This document shows, one piece after another, positions 44,764-54,438 of a DNA stretch of 64,000 nucleotides. The stretch is from Streptomyces sp. WM6378 (GTDB taxonomy: Bacteria; Actinomycetota; Actinomycetes; Streptomycetales; Streptomycetaceae): assembly GCF_001279695.1 (NCBI RefSeq), contig NZ_LGDD01000279.1, positions 20,653-84,652 on the forward strand. The letters are read 5' to 3'. The notes beneath the pieces were generated by a model that worked only from the letters and a program-made list of their open reading frames with translations, ran no database searches and was not told the DNA's origin. How positions within the stretch are numbered: position 1 is the first letter of the stretch; each line of letters starts with the position of its first letter. The translations under genes were made by a program, and so were the position numbers.

Positions 44764-44797
44764 CGACGACGTACCGCCGCCGACTGCTTCTTGCGGC

Positions 44798-47650
44798 TTA
44801 CTTCTTGCGGCGGCGGCCGCCCGTGGTCTTCTGGGCCTTGCGGCGCTCGGCGCGCGTCAGGCCGTCCGACTCCGAGCGGGTGGGCTCGTCGTCACCGTTG
44901 TCGAAGTCACCCTCGACGACGCCGCCCTCGCCGTCCACCGTCGGCGCCGAGAAGTGCAGCCGGTCCGGGCGCTGCGGGGCGTCCAGGCCCTTGGCCCGGA
45001 TCTCCGGACGCGCGGCCGGGATGGCGTCCTCCTTGCTGAGCGAGGGCACGTCGGCCGGAGCGTCCTCGACCGGGACCTCCTCGACCTGCTGCTCGACCTG
45101 GACCTCCAGGTTGAACAGGTAGCCGACCGACTCCTCCTTGATGCCCTCCATCATGGCGTTGAACATGTCGAAGCCCTCGCGCTGGTACTCGACCAGCGGG
45201 TCCTTCTGCGCCATGGCCCGCAGGCCGATGCCCTCCTGGAGGTAGTCCATCTCGTAGAGGTGCTCACGCCACTTGCGGTCCAGGACCGACAGGACCACGC
45301 GGCGCTCCAGCTCGCGCATGATGTCGGAGCCGAGCTGCTCCTCACGGGAGGCGTACTGCTCGTAGATGTCGTCCTTGACGGACTCGGCGATGAACTCGGC
45401 GGTGATGCCCGCCCGGTCGCCCGCCGCGTCCTCCAGCTCCTCCACGGTGACCTTCACCGGGTAGAGCTGCTTGAAGGCGCCCCACAGCCGGTCCAGGTCC
45501 CACTCCTCGGCGAAGCCCTCGACGGTCTCGGCCTGGATGTAGGCGTCGATCGTGTCGTCCATGAAGTGCCTGACCTGCTCGTGCAGGTCCTCGCCCTCCA
45601 GGACGCGGCGGCGCTCGCCGTAGATGACCTCGCGCTGACGGTTGAGCACCTCGTCGTACTTCAGGACGTTCTTGCGCGTCTCGAAGTTCTGCTGCTCGAC
45701 CTGCGACTGGGCGGACGCGATCGCGCGCGTCACCATCTTGTTCTCGATCGGGACGTCGTCCGGAACGTTCGCCATCGACATGACGCGCTCGACCATCTGG
45801 GCCTTGAACAGGCGCATCAGGTCGTCGCCGAGCGACAGGTAGAAGCGGGACTCGCCCGGGTCGCCCTGACGGCCGGAGCGGCCGCGCAGCTGGTTGTCGA
45901 TGCGCCGCGACTCGTGCCGCTCGGTGCCGAGCACGTACAGGCCGCCGAGCTCCTTGACCTCTTCGAACTCGGCCTTGACGGCGAGCTCGGCCTTCTCCAG
46001 GGCTGCGGGCAGCGCCGCGGCCCACTCCTCGACGTGCTCGACCGGGTCGAGACCGGCCTGGCGCAGCTCGGCCTCGGCGAGGTCGTCCGGGTTACCGCCG
46101 AGCTTGATGTCGGTGCCTCGTCCGGCCATGTTCGTGGCGACGGTGACGGCGCCCTTGCGGCCGGCCTGGGCGACGATCGTCGCCTCCCGGTCGTGCTGCT
46201 TGGCGTTGAGCACCTCGTGCTGGATGCCGCGCTTGGAGAGCTGCTGCGAGAGGTACTCGGACTTCTCGACCGAGGTGGTGCCGACCAGGATCGGCTGGCC
46301 CTTCTCGTGCTTCTCGGCGATGTCGTCGACGACCGCCTCGAACTTCGCGACCTCGGTGCGGTAGATCAGGTCGGACTGGTCCTTGCGGACCATCGGCCGG
46401 TTGGTCGGGATCGGAACGACGCCCAGCTTGTAGATCTGGTGGAACTCGGCGGCCTCGGTCATCGCCGTACCGGTCATGCCGGACAGGCCCGGGACTTCCT
46501 TGCCCTCCTGGTCGTGGCGCTTGTAGAGGCGGAAGAAGTTCTGCAGGGTGATCGTGGCGAGCGTCTGGTTCTCGTCCTTGATGTCCACCCCTTCCTTCGC
46601 CTCGATCGCCTGGTGCATGCCCTCGTTGTAGCGGCGGCCGGCGAGGATACGGCCGGTGTGCTCGTCGACGATCATGACTTCGCCGTCCATGACGACGTAG
46701 TCCTTGTCCTTCTTGAACAGTTCCTTCGCCTTGATGGCGTTGTTCAGGTAACCGACCAGCGGGGTGTTCACCGACTCGTAGAGGTTGTCGATGCCCAGCC
46801 AGTCCTCGACCTTGGCGACGCCCGGCTCGTGGATGGCGACGGTGCGCTTCTTCTCGTCGACCTCGTAGTCGCCGGTCTCCTCGATGCCCTTGAGCGGGTT
46901 GCCCGCCTCGCCCTTGGACAGGCGCGTCACCAGCTTGGCGAAGTCGCCGTACCACTTGGTGGCCTGGTCGGCCGGGCCGGAGATGATCAGCGGCGTACGG
47001 GCCTCGTCGACCAGGATCGAGTCGACCTCGTCGACGATCGCGAAGTTGTGGCCGCGCTGGACGAGCTCGTCCTGGGACCACGCCATGTTGTCGCGGAGGT
47101 AGTCGAAGCCGAACTCGTTGTTCGTGCCGTACGTGATGTCGCAGTTGTACATGGCGCGACGCTCGGCGGGCGACATGTTGGCGAGGATGCAACCGACCTC
47201 AAGACCGAGGAACTTGTGCACCCGGCCCATCATCTCGGAGTCGCGCTCGGCCAGGTAGTCGTTGACCGTGATCAGGTGCACGCCCTTGCCGGACAGGGCG
47301 TTGAGGTACGCCGGCAGCGTGCCGACGAGGGTCTTGCCCTCACCCGTCTTCATCTCGGCGACGTAGCCGAGGTGCAGGGCGGCGCCACCCATCATCTGGA
47401 CGTCGTAGTGACGCTGGCCGAGGACGCGCTTGGCGGCCTCGCGCACGGTCGCGAAAGCCTCGGGCAGCAGGTCGTCCAGGCTCTCGCCGGCCGCGTACCG
47501 CTCCTTGTACTCGTCGGTGAGGGCACGCAGCTCGGCGTCGGAGAGGTTGACGAAGTCCTCTTCGATGGAGTTGACCTGGTCCGCGATGCGGTGCAGCTTG
47601 CGCAGGATCTTGCCTTCGCCTGCACGCATGATCTTTGAGAGGACGGACAC
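44798..47650 (-). CDS. secA: Preprotein translocase ATPase SecA
   Basis: The 950-residue motor has Walker A in [10 protein letters not shown], the DEAD-type [17 protein letters not shown], helicase motif [12 protein letters not shown] and [12 protein letters not shown], and the scaffold and wing regions in order. It drives secretory proteins through SecYEG. As in other streptomycetes the C-terminal tail is acidic then Arg/Lys-rich (RAERRKAQK) without the CxCxxC zinc motif of E. coli. GTG 47650 gives the family start [20 protein letters not shown] lies about 10 bases upstream. A longer frame to 47863 is open but is not family sequence. Confidence 0.97.
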   Translation of the reverse strand: MSVLSKIMRAGEGKILRKLHRIADQVNSIEEDFVNLSDAELRALTDEYKERYAAGESLDDLLPEAFATVREAAKRVLGQRHYDVQMMGGAALHLGYVAEMKTGEGKTLVGTLPAYLNALSGKGVHLITVNDYLAERDSEMMGRVHKFLGLEVGCILANMSPAERRAMYNCDITYGTNNEFGFDYLRDNMAWSQDELVQRGHNFAIVDEVDSILVDEARTPLIISGPADQATKWYGDFAKLVTRLSKGEAGNPLKGIEETGDYEVDEKKRTVAIHEPGVAKVEDWLGIDNLYESVNTPLVGYLNNAIKAKELFKKDKDYVVMDGEVMIVDEHTGRILAGRRYNEGMHQAIEAKEGVDIKDENQTLATITLQNFFRLYKRHDQEGKEVPGLSGMTGTAMTEAAEFHQIYKLGVVPIPTNRPMVRKDQSDLIYRTEVAKFEAVVDDIAEKHEKGQPILVGTTSVEKSEYLSQQLSKRGIQHEVLNAKQHDREATIVAQAGRKGAVTVATNMAGRGTDIKLGGNPDDLAEAELRQAGLDPVEHVEEWAAALPAALEKAELAVKAEFEEVKELGGLYVLGTERHESRRIDNQLRGRSGRQGDPGESRFYLSLGDDLMRLFKAQMVERVMSMANVPDDVPIENKMVTRAIASAQSQVEQQNFETRKNVLKYDEVLNRQREVIYGERRRVLEGEDLHEQVRHFMDDTIDAYIQAETVEGFAEEWDLDRLWGAFKQLYPVKVTVEELEDAAGDRAGITAEFIAESVKDDIYEQYASREEQLGSDIMRELERRVVLSVLDRKWREHLYEMDYLQEGIGLRAMAQKDPLVEYQREGFDMFNAMMEGIKEESVGYLFNLEVQVEQQVEEVPVEDAPADVPSLSKEDAIPAARPEIRAKGLDAPQRPDRLHFSAPTVDGEGGVVEGDFDNGDDEPTRSESDGLTRAERRKAQKTTGGRRRKK

Positions 47651-47847
47651 GGGGGTTGGTCTCCTTGCCGGTCGGGCCTGGCGCGGTCGAGTGGCTATGG
47701 GTAGGGGTACAGCAACGGTCATCGTATGCGAGGACCCGGCCGCGCCGGGAGGTCTGCCGTTACGACAACGGACGGGACTGTCCGAAGGTGCCGGGCTGAC
47801 GGGGAAATGAGGTGGCTCCGGCTGCCCGGCCCACGCAGAATCGGGCG

Positions 47848-48420
47848 ATGGAACCCGTGACACTCACCTCGGAGCGACTGCTGCTGCGCCCGCTCGGCCC
47901 CCAGGACATCGACGCCGTGTACGAGGGCGCCCAGGACCCGGCCGTCCAGCGCTGGACCACCGTCCCCTCGCCCTACACCCGCGAGGACGCCGAGACCTTC
48001 GCCGGCAAGATCGCGCCGGAGTCCTGGGCGACCGGCACCGAGTACTGCTTCGCGATCTTCCCCAAGGACGGCGGGCCGCTGCTCGCCCTCATGGGCGTGA
48101 TGGCGCGCGGGACGGGCACCGCCGAGATCGGCTTCTGGGCGGTGGCCGAGCACCGCGGCCACGGCTACACCACGGAGGCGCTGCTGCGCCTGGCCCGCTG
48201 GGCGTTCACGGAGCTCGGGATCGACCGCCTGGAGTGGCGGGCCGAGGTCGGCAACGCGGGCTCGCGCAAGGTGGCCGAGAAGGCCGGCTTCACCCTGGAG
48301 GGCACCCTGCGCGGCGCCCTGTTCAACAAGGGCACCCGCCGCGACAGCTGGGTCGGCGCCCTGCTCCCCTCGGACCTGGGCCTGCCGAGCGCGCTCCCGT
48401 ACCTGCCCGCGCAGGGCTGA
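47848..48420 (+). CDS. GNAT-family N-acetyltransferase (RimJ/RimL-like)
   Basis: The 190-residue protein has the GNAT fold of the ribosomal-protein acetyltransferase type: [19 protein letters not shown] at the start, [23 protein letters not shown] with the acetyl-CoA loop (Q/R)xxGxG/A (here [10 protein letters not shown]), and [22 protein letters not shown]. It should transfer an acetyl group to an amine of a protein terminus or small molecule; the substrate is unknown. It is divergent from secA and 44 bases upstream of the YcaQ-family gene, which has its own promoter. Confidence 0.87.
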   Translation: MEPVTLTSERLLLRPLGPQDIDAVYEGAQDPAVQRWTTVPSPYTREDAETFAGKIAPESWATGTEYCFAIFPKDGGPLLALMGVMARGTGTAEIGFWAVAEHRGHGYTTEALLRLARWAFTELGIDRLEWRAEVGNAGSRKVAEKAGFTLEGTLRGALFNKGTRRDSWVGALLPSDLGLPSALPYLPAQG

Positions 48421-48434
48421 TCCCGGCCCGGGCG

Positions 48435-48457
48435 TTGTCAGTGGCGGCCACTATCGT
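48435..48457 (+). promoter_or_regulatory. PafBC/RecA-NDp-type DNA-damage promoter of the YcaQ-family gene
   Basis: TTGTCAGTG, eight bases, then TATCGT: an exact match to the actinobacterial consensus TTGTCRGTG-N8-TANNNT used by RecA-independent damage-inducible genes. The -10 lies seven bases before ATG 48465, so the transcript should be leaderless or nearly so. Confidence 0.75.
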
Positions 48458-48464
48458 GCGGAGC

Positions 48465-49640
48465 ATGACGAGCCTGCCGCCTCCCGCCGCCGAACTGTCC
48501 GCCGACGAGGCCCGCCGGATCGCCCTGCGCGCCCAGGGCTTCCTGGGCGCGCCCGACCGGCGGGCCGGGGTGCGCGGGGTGCGCGGGGTGCTGCGTCACC
48601 TGGGCGCGGTCCAGCTCGACACCATCTCCGTGCTCGCCCGCTCGCACGAGCTCGTCCCGTACGCCCGCCTCGGCGCGATCGGCCGCAAGACCGTCGAGGA
48701 GGCGTACTGGAGCGGCGGCCACTCCTTCGAGTACTGGTCGCACGCAGCCTGCATCCTGCCCGTCGAGGAGTGGCCGCACTTCGCCTTCCGCCGCCGCGCC
48801 TACCGCTCCCGGCCGCACTGGAGCCACGAGCTGCCGGACGGCGCGTACGAGCAGGTGATCAAGCAGCTGCGCGCCGAAGGCCCGCTCACGGCAACGGACT
48901 TGGGCGGCGCCAAGAACAAGGGCGAGTGGTGGGACTGGTCGGCGTCCAAGGTCGCCGTCGAGCGGGCGCTGATGTACGGCGAGGTGGTCTGCACCGAGCG
49001 GCGCGGCTGGAAGCGGGTGTACGACCTGGCCGAGCGCGCCATTCCGGACGCGGTGCTGCACGACGACCTGGACGACACCGAGTGCCTGCGCCGCCTGGTG
49101 CGGCTCGCGGGGCAGTCGCTCGGCGTGGGCACCCGGGCGGACATCGCGGACTACCACCGCCTCAAGGGCGAGCAGTTCGACGCGGTGGTCGCCGACTCGG
49201 GCCTGGTGCCGGTCAGCGTGCGGGGCTGGTCCAAGCCCGCCTGGGCCGACCCCGAGGCGCTGGCCACCGAGCCGCGCGGCCGCCACCGCACCACGCTGCT
49301 TTCGCCGTTCGACTCCCTGGTCTGGGAGCGCGCCCGCACGGAGCGGATCTTCGGCTTCACCCACCGCCTGGAGGCGTACGTCCCCAAGCCCAAGCGGATC
49401 CACGGGTACTTCGCGATGCCGCTGCTCTCCGGCGGCCGGCTGATCGGCCGCGTCGACCCGGCGCGCGAGGGCCGCACCCTGGTCGCCAAGCAGGTCTCGC
49501 TGGACTCGCCGAAGGCCGTGCGGCCCATGGCGCAGGCCCTGCTGGAGGCCGCCGAGTGGGTGGGCTGCGACTCCGTACGCGTCGAACGGGCCGGGACTCC
49601 TCAGGAGGCGGCGGCGCTCACCTCGGCGCTGGCTACCTGA
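48465..49640 (+). CDS. YcaQ-family (HTH_42) DNA glycosylase
   Basis: The 391-residue protein is made of winged-helix units and has the family catalytic QxD motif in VQLDTISVLARSHELV (near residue 45), the GHSFEYWSHAACILP segment and LLSPFDSLVWERARTERIFGF. YcaQ/AlkX and AlkZ-type enzymes remove alkylated bases or unhook interstrand crosslinks; Streptomyces AlkZ protects producers from azinomycin. QxD rather than QxQ points to the YcaQ branch with broad, crosslink-type activity. A DNA-damage-type promoter directly before the start supports a repair role. The gene ends within the 3' end of the convergent response regulator gene (8-base overlap). Confidence 0.85.
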   Translation: MTSLPPPAAELSADEARRIALRAQGFLGAPDRRAGVRGVRGVLRHLGAVQLDTISVLARSHELVPYARLGAIGRKTVEEAYWSGGHSFEYWSHAACILPVEEWPHFAFRRRAYRSRPHWSHELPDGAYEQVIKQLRAEGPLTATDLGGAKNKGEWWDWSASKVAVERALMYGEVVCTERRGWKRVYDLAERAIPDAVLHDDLDDTECLRRLVRLAGQSLGVGTRADIADYHRLKGEQFDAVVADSGLVPVSVRGWSKPAWADPEALATEPRGRHRTTLLSPFDSLVWERARTERIFGFTHRLEAYVPKPKRIHGYFAMPLLSGGRLIGRVDPAREGRTLVAKQVSLDSPKAVRPMAQALLEAAEWVGCDSVRVERAGTPQEAAALTSALAT

Positions 49641-50382
49641 TCTCCAGGATCTTCTCGCGCATCGCGTAGACCACCGCTTCCATTCTGGAGTGCAGCTGCA
49701 GCTTCTCCAGGATGTTGCGCACATGGTTCTTCACGGTGTTCTCGGAGATGAACAACTCCTTGGCGATGTCACGGTTGTTCATCCCCGTGGCGACCAGCTT
49801 GAGGACCTCCAGCTCGCGGTCGGTGAGCCGGGGCGCGGGCACCAGACGGCGCTCGTCGGTGCGCTGGATCATCGACTTGAACTCGGTGAGCAGCTTGGAG
49901 GCCATCGAGGGGCTGATCTGCGACTGCCCGTCGGCCACCGCCCGGATCGCGGTCGCGACCTCGTCGGTGGAGATCTCCTTGAGGAGATAGCCGGTCGCGC
50001 CCGCCTTGATGGCGTCGTAAAGATCGGCCTCCTCGTCACTGATCGTCAGCATGATGATCTTCGCGCTGGGGGCCACCTCCTTGATGGAGGTGCAGGCCTC
50101 GATGCCGCCGCGCCGGGGCATCCGCACGTCCATCAGCACGATGTCCGGCAGCAGGTCGGCCGCCTTGTCCACCGCCTCCGCGCCGTCCCCCGCCTCGCCG
50201 ACGACCTGGATGTCCTCCTCGGCCGCCAGCACGATCTCCAGGCCCCGGCGGAACAGGGCGTGGTCGTCCACCACCAGGACCCGGATCGGCTCCTTGCGGG
50301 AGGTGCCCGCGTCCACGCAGGCCCCGCCGTTCGGGCTGTCGGCATGGGAACCGTCGTGCACCGGCCCGAAGCTGTCCGCCAT
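49633..50382 (-). CDS. Orphan NarL/FixJ-family response regulator
   Basis: The 249-residue protein has a 33-residue N-terminal extension, a receiver domain (about 34-150: VLVVDDHALFRRGLE, phospho-Asp in VLMDVRMP, Thr in IMLTISD, Lys in LLKEIS) and a LuxR-type helix-turn-helix (about 180-240, LTDRELEVLKLVATGMNNRDIAKELFISENTVKNHV). All phosphorylation residues are present, but no sensor kinase gene is adjacent. A strong GGGGAGG site precedes ATG 50382. It lies downstream of hpf on the same strand with a 249-base gap. The target genes are unknown. Confidence 0.9.
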   Translation of the reverse strand: MADSFGPVHDGSHADSPNGGACVDAGTSRKEPIRVLVVDDHALFRRGLEIVLAAEEDIQVVGEAGDGAEAVDKAADLLPDIVLMDVRMPRRGGIEACTSIKEVAPSAKIIMLTISDEEADLYDAIKAGATGYLLKEISTDEVATAIRAVADGQSQISPSMASKLLTEFKSMIQRTDERRLVPAPRLTDRELEVLKLVATGMNNRDIAKELFISENTVKNHVRNILEKLQLHSRMEAVVYAMREKILEIR

Positions 50383-50631
50383 CGTTCCTCCCCCTGAAGG
50401 CCGTGGCCCGAGTTGGTGTGCGGCACCAACCACGCTCCAGGGAGCTGCGGTTGGCGTGCGACGCCATGATTTCATGCCCGGCCGACAGAAGGGTGATCCA
50501 GTGGTCGCACGGTGGTGCCCCTGGGGGCGCACAAGGGCTCCAGGGGCACCGTCACCCGTTGGTACGGCGCGCCGTCCGCGGACGTTCAACGCGCCGGCCA
50601 GCGGGTTCTCCGCGGTCCTTCCCGGCCGGGG

Positions 50632-51321
50632 TCAGCCGCCCAGCGCACCGCCCGCGCCGCTCGCGTCCTCACCGGCGAGCGGGTCGGTCTCCAGGTGGAT
50701 GACGCCGTAGTCGTAGGCGTGCCGCCGGTAGACGACACTGGGCTGCTTCGTCTCCGAGTCGACGAACAGGTAGAAGTCGTGCCCGACCAGCTCCATCTCG
50801 TAGAGCGCCTGGTCGAGCGTCATCGGGGCTGCGACATGGTTCTTCTCGCGGACCACCAGCGGTCCTTCGCCCTGTACTTCGAGCGAGCCGATCCTGGTGG
50901 TGGGAATGCGGTCTTCCTCCGAAGCGTCCACAGGCTTGCCGTTTCCGTTCAACTCCGCCACACCCGGTACGACAGAGACGACCTCGGCCGCCGAGAGCCG
51001 GCCGTTGCCCCGGCGCGTGTAGCGCTTGTCGTGCTGCTTGCGCAGCCGCGCCTCCAGCTTGCCGGTGGCCAGGTCGAGCGCCGCGTACGGGTCTGCTGCC
51101 GCCGCTTCCGCACGGATCACCGGGCCGCGCGAGTGGAGGGTGATCTCCACCCGGTCCGAACGGTCCGCCTGCCGCGGGTTGTGTTCCTTGGACACCTCGA
51201 CGTCGAGGCTGATTACCTTGCCGTCGAGCTTCTGGATCTTCTCCAGCTTCAGCTTCTCGGCCACGTGCTTGCGGAACCGCTCGGGCACCTCGGTCTTGCG
51301 GCCCTTGACGACGATGTCCAC
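50632..51321 (-). CDS. hpf: Ribosome hibernation promoting factor, long form
   Basis: The 229-residue protein has the N-terminal RaiA/HPF domain (1-105: VVKGRKTEVPERFRKHVAEKLKLEKIQKL, then Arg/Lys-rich LEARLRKQHDKRY) that sits in the ribosomal A/P sites, and a C-terminal dimerisation domain (about 165-225: AALYEMELVGHDFYLFVDSET-type sequence, VVYRRHAYDYGVIHLE) that joins two 70S ribosomes. It stores ribosomes in stationary phase. GTG 51321 has CGGAG at six bases. The upstream gap is 314 bases, suggesting its own regulated promoter. Confidence 0.93.
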   Translation of the reverse strand: MDIVVKGRKTEVPERFRKHVAEKLKLEKIQKLDGKVISLDVEVSKEHNPRQADRSDRVEITLHSRGPVIRAEAAAADPYAALDLATGKLEARLRKQHDKRYTRRGNGRLSAAEVVSVVPGVAELNGNGKPVDASEEDRIPTTRIGSLEVQGEGPLVVREKNHVAAPMTLDQALYEMELVGHDFYLFVDSETKQPSVVYRRHAYDYGVIHLETDPLAGEDASGAGGALGG

Positions 51322-51635
51322 GCAGAACTCCGTTCCCGGATCACTCCGCCTCAGTGCGGAGCTGCTCCCTTTTGCACCAGACCCCGGTGAGTGCCGGGGC
51401 GTCGGACTCGGTGACGTATCACCTCCTCCTCCCCCGTCGAGAAGATCCCCACCCCACCAAGTCGGGGGTAAGTGAAAACGCGCCGAAGCTCAGCCGTGCA
51501 TTAAGTGAACGGTCTTTCGCCATTCCTCACAACCGAACATAGCTCGCCCGGCCGGATGTCGGCACCCGCTACTCGCACGTACCTCCACTCAAGTGCTTCT
51601 GCCCTCTCACTACCTGCAACGATGCAAGTTCGCGG
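51322..51635. other. Promoter region of hpf
   Basis: No gene. It has two dyads: CCCCGG / CCGGGG at 51382-51399 and the imperfect palindrome GGTGACGTATCACC at 51410-51423, either of which could control hpf. The rest shows nothing I can support. Confidence 0.4.
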
Positions 51636-52463
51636 TCAGTTCCGGTTTATTGCGAACGATTCCGGAGTGACCGCGACAACCGCGGCCACCGGGTGCGCAA
51701 CACCGGCGTTCCGTACCGCCGCCCCGGCTCCCGGCCGCTGATGCGAAGCCCCCGCACGGGGAAATCCTGGAATTCCCTGCCCGGGGCATCCATCTCCGCC
51801 GGAAGGGTCGCTGCCGGGATCGCCCACCCCCGTCGCCCGCACCGCACGCGCCGCCTCCACCAGCGTCGCGCCCGTGGTCATCAGATCGTCCACCAGGACC
51901 ACCCGGCCGCCCTCCAGCAGCCGCGCGCCACCGCCTGCCACCACCAGGGCCCCGGACAGATTCGCGAGCCGCTGCGGGGCGCTCAGGCCCGCCTGGTCGG
52001 CCACCACCCGACGCTGGCGCAGGACCGCGGCCACCCGCGCGTCCGTTCCGGTCCGGCGCAGCTCCCCGGCCGCGGCCAGCGCGATGCGCCGGGTCGCGTC
52101 GTGCCCGCGGGCCCGCACCGCACGCCGCGACGACGGCAGCGGGACCAGCAGCAACGGCCCCCGGCCAGGCGGCCCCGCGACCGCCCGCGCCGCGCCCGCC
52201 AGCGCCTGCCCGAGCACCCCGGCCATACCGAGCGCGCCCCGCTCCTTGTGCCCGAGCAGCACCGCGCGCACCGCGTCCTCGTAGGGCGCGGCGGCGTACA
52301 CCACGGGCAGCCCGGCGGGTTCCGGCGCCGGACGGACCCGGCGCGCGGGCACCCCGAGCAGCGCCGCCCGGCACTCCTCGCACAGCGCCGTACGCGGCCT
52401 GCCGCAGCCGCCGCAGGCGGTCGGCAGCACAAGGCCGGAGAACTCCCGCCACCACCCCCGCAT
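51636..52463 (-). CDS. ComF-family phosphoribosyltransferase
   Basis: The N-terminus carries a four-cysteine zinc motif (CGGCGRPRTALCEEC), and the phosphoribosyltransferase core ends with the PRPP loop VVLVDDLMTTGATLVEA. The family is related to ComF of naturally competent bacteria but is widespread in species that are not; its substrate is not established. The C-terminus is unusual: after RAVRATGVG come about 45 Gly/Pro/Ala-rich residues before the normal final strand AAVVAVTPESFAINRN. I chose ATG 52463 (MRGWWREF); 19 more codons are open upstream. It follows lpqB (67 bases). Confidence 0.85.
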   Translation of the reverse strand: MRGWWREFSGLVLPTACGGCGRPRTALCEECRAALLGVPARRVRPAPEPAGLPVVYAAAPYEDAVRAVLLGHKERGALGMAGVLGQALAGAARAVAGPPGRGPLLLVPLPSSRRAVRARGHDATRRIALAAAGELRRTGTDARVAAVLRQRRVVADQAGLSAPQRLANLSGALVVAGGGARLLEGGRVVLVDDLMTTGATLVEAARAVRATGVGDPGSDPSGGDGCPGQGIPGFPRAGASHQRPGAGAAVRNAGVAHPVAAVVAVTPESFAINRN

Positions 52464-52530
52464 GGCTCCACTGTGCCAACGGGAGCGGGGCCCGGCCACC
52501 CCTGTGGACAACCCGTCCACAGCCCGGCGG

Positions 52531-54438
52531 CTACCCGGGATACGCGGGCGCCGAGCCCTTCTTGACGGCCGTCCGCCAGTTCGCCCCGGGCGGCAGCCGG
52601 ACGATGCCGTCCTCCTGCGAGTGCGCCACCAGCGGCATCCGGTCGTCGTCGGTGGCCGCGATGTCCGTGAGCTTGTTGACGCTCGGCAGGGTGCCGGCCG
52701 CCGACGTCGACCCGTCCGTCTGCACGTAGCGCAGCTGCTGGGAGACCCCGCCGATCTCCTTGCCGACCACGACCAGACGGCTGCGTCCGGCCCAGGAGAC
52801 GGCGGTCACGTCCTCCATCTGCGGCGCCCCGGGCCGCAGTTCGACCACCGAGACCACGCTCTTGTCGCCGTCGCCGGTCCGCTCGACCCGGCCGATCCGC
52901 AGCGTCGTGTGCCCGCCCTCGGACACGAGCAGCGCCACCCGCACGCCGTCCGCAGACATGCGCACCTGCTGGATCTGCGCACCGTTGAGACCGGCCACGT
53001 CGACCGTCTCGGGCTCGCCCGTGCCCTGCGCCAGGCGCAGCAGCCGCGACTTGGCCGGATTGCGGTCGGCCACCCACAGGTCGCCGCGCCCGTCCCAACT
53101 CGGCGCCGAGAGGCCGCCGTTCTTGGCGTCCTTGTCGTCGCTGGTCACCGGCGTGTGCACCAGCTCGCCGCCGGCCGCGAGCGGGGCCACGAGCAGGGAC
53201 TTGCCGTCCGCCGACACCCCGGCCGCGCGCTTCTCGTCCCGCGAGACCGCGACCGTACGCACCTGCTGCTCGCCCTTGCCGAACGGACCCTGCACCGGCT
53301 CGGTCACCACCGAGGCGTCCGAACCGTCCGAGCTGTCCGTGCTGCCGCCCGAGCTGTCCGAACTGCCCGCGTCGGCCCGCATCCGCTCCACATGGCCACT
53401 GGCGTCCACGAAGTACTGCCCCGGGCTGGTCGACATGCGGTCCGGCGCGTACGTCTCGGCCTGGTCGCCGCTGAGCACACACAGCTGGGAGCCGTTGGCC
53501 CGGTCGAGCTCCACCTGGCCGATCCGAGTGGTCGTCAGATCCCGCAGGGTGAACAGGAGTTGGGCCGCCATCCGCTTGCACAGCGCCTCTCCGACATTGG
53601 AGGCCCGCTCGTTCAGCGGAACCTTCAGTGCGTTGCGGTCGTCCAGGGCAAGCGACTTGGTGTCGCTCTTCAGCGCCGTTCCCGATGGAAACTTCGAAGT
53701 GACCACTGGTTTCAGCCAGTTGGTCGGACCGTCCAGGACCGACTGCACCGTCTGCGTGACCAGGTTCATCTGCGTCTCGGGGTCGGTGCGCTGACGCACG
53801 TACACCGGGTCGGCGACCAGGCGGTCCTGGCCCGCCGCGAAGTAGTACTTGTTGACGGAGCGGTAGATGCGCTGGAAGTCGGACTGCCCGAGCAGCAGCC
53901 CCTCCGGCAGCGCGTCGATGCGCCACTCCCTGCCGGTCCCGTCCGGACCGCTCTGCCGCACCAGGTGAATGGTCTGGCTGTACGTGTCCTGCGGCTTGGC
54001 GGGCTGGTAGGCGCGCTGCTTGTCGACGACGGCGACGGGCTTGCCCGACACCGTGAAGGTGAAGCCGTTCGAGTCCGTGCCCCGGTCGCCGGAGCGGTTC
54101 GGCTGCGGGTCGGGGCCCTCGGCGAGGACCGTGACCTGGTTCGCCTGCCAGCCCTTCGCGGCCGCCGCGGTCAGATACTGGCGGGCCATCGCGAACTGGG
54201 GATCATCGCTGGTCATGGCCTCCAGGAAGCCCGCGACGATCTCGTTCGGCTCGGCGCCGGGCCGCGGCGGCACGGCGTACACCTGCACCTGCGAATCGGC
54301 CCGCTGGGACGCCGAGACCGAGTGCACGTCGCCACTGCTCGGCATGGACGCACAGCCCGACACCAGCAGCGAGCCACAGCCCAGCACGACCACCGCCCGC
54401 GGCAGCCTGCCGCGGGCCCTCCCCCGGTCAGCGCCCAC
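52531..54438 (-). CDS. lpqB: LpqB lipoprotein, accessory of the MtrAB system
   Basis: The 635-residue protein has a signal with lipobox LLVSGC (Cys 29), a GerMN/sporulation-immunoglobulin-type domain (about 200-320) and a C-terminal beta-propeller-like half. LpqB is exported, interacts with the sensor kinase MtrB and influences MtrA phosphorylation in mycobacteria. GTG 54438 overlaps the mtrB end by 11 bases and has AGGAGG inside mtrB nine bases upstream, so translation is coupled. A Ser/Asp/Gly tract (SSDSSGGSTDSSDGSD) lies within the propeller region. The order mtrA-mtrB-lpqB is conserved across actinobacteria. Confidence 0.94.
   Translation of the reverse strand: MGADRGRARGRLPRAVVVLGCGSLLVSGCASMPSSGDVHSVSASQRADSQVQVYAVPPRPGAEPNEIVAGFLEAMTSDDPQFAMARQYLTAAAAKGWQANQVTVLAEGPDPQPNRSGDRGTDSNGFTFTVSGKPVAVVDKQRAYQPAKPQDTYSQTIHLVRQSGPDGTGREWRIDALPEGLLLGQSDFQRIYRSVNKYYFAAGQDRLVADPVYVRQRTDPETQMNLVTQTVQSVLDGPTNWLKPVVTSKFPSGTALKSDTKSLALDDRNALKVPLNERASNVGEALCKRMAAQLLFTLRDLTTTRIGQVELDRANGSQLCVLSGDQAETYAPDRMSTSPGQYFVDASGHVERMRADAGSSDSSGGSTDSSDGSDASVVTEPVQGPFGKGEQQVRTVAVSRDEKRAAGVSADGKSLLVAPLAAGGELVHTPVTSDDKDAKNGGLSAPSWDGRGDLWVADRNPAKSRLLRLAQGTGEPETVDVAGLNGAQIQQVRMSADGVRVALLVSEGGHTTLRIGRVERTGDGDKSVVSVVELRPGAPQMEDVTAVSWAGRSRLVVVGKEIGGVSQQLRYVQTDGSTSAAGTLPSVNKLTDIAATDDDRMPLVAHSQEDGIVRLPPGANWRTAVKKGSAPAYPG

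Noticed and set aside
44954..47638. 894-codon frame opposite secA
   Set aside because: Exact shadow of SecA with no independent start signal or motif.
51505..51741. 78-codon plus-strand frame between hpf and comF
   Set aside because: Overlaps the comF 3' end antisense, no ribosome binding site, no motif.
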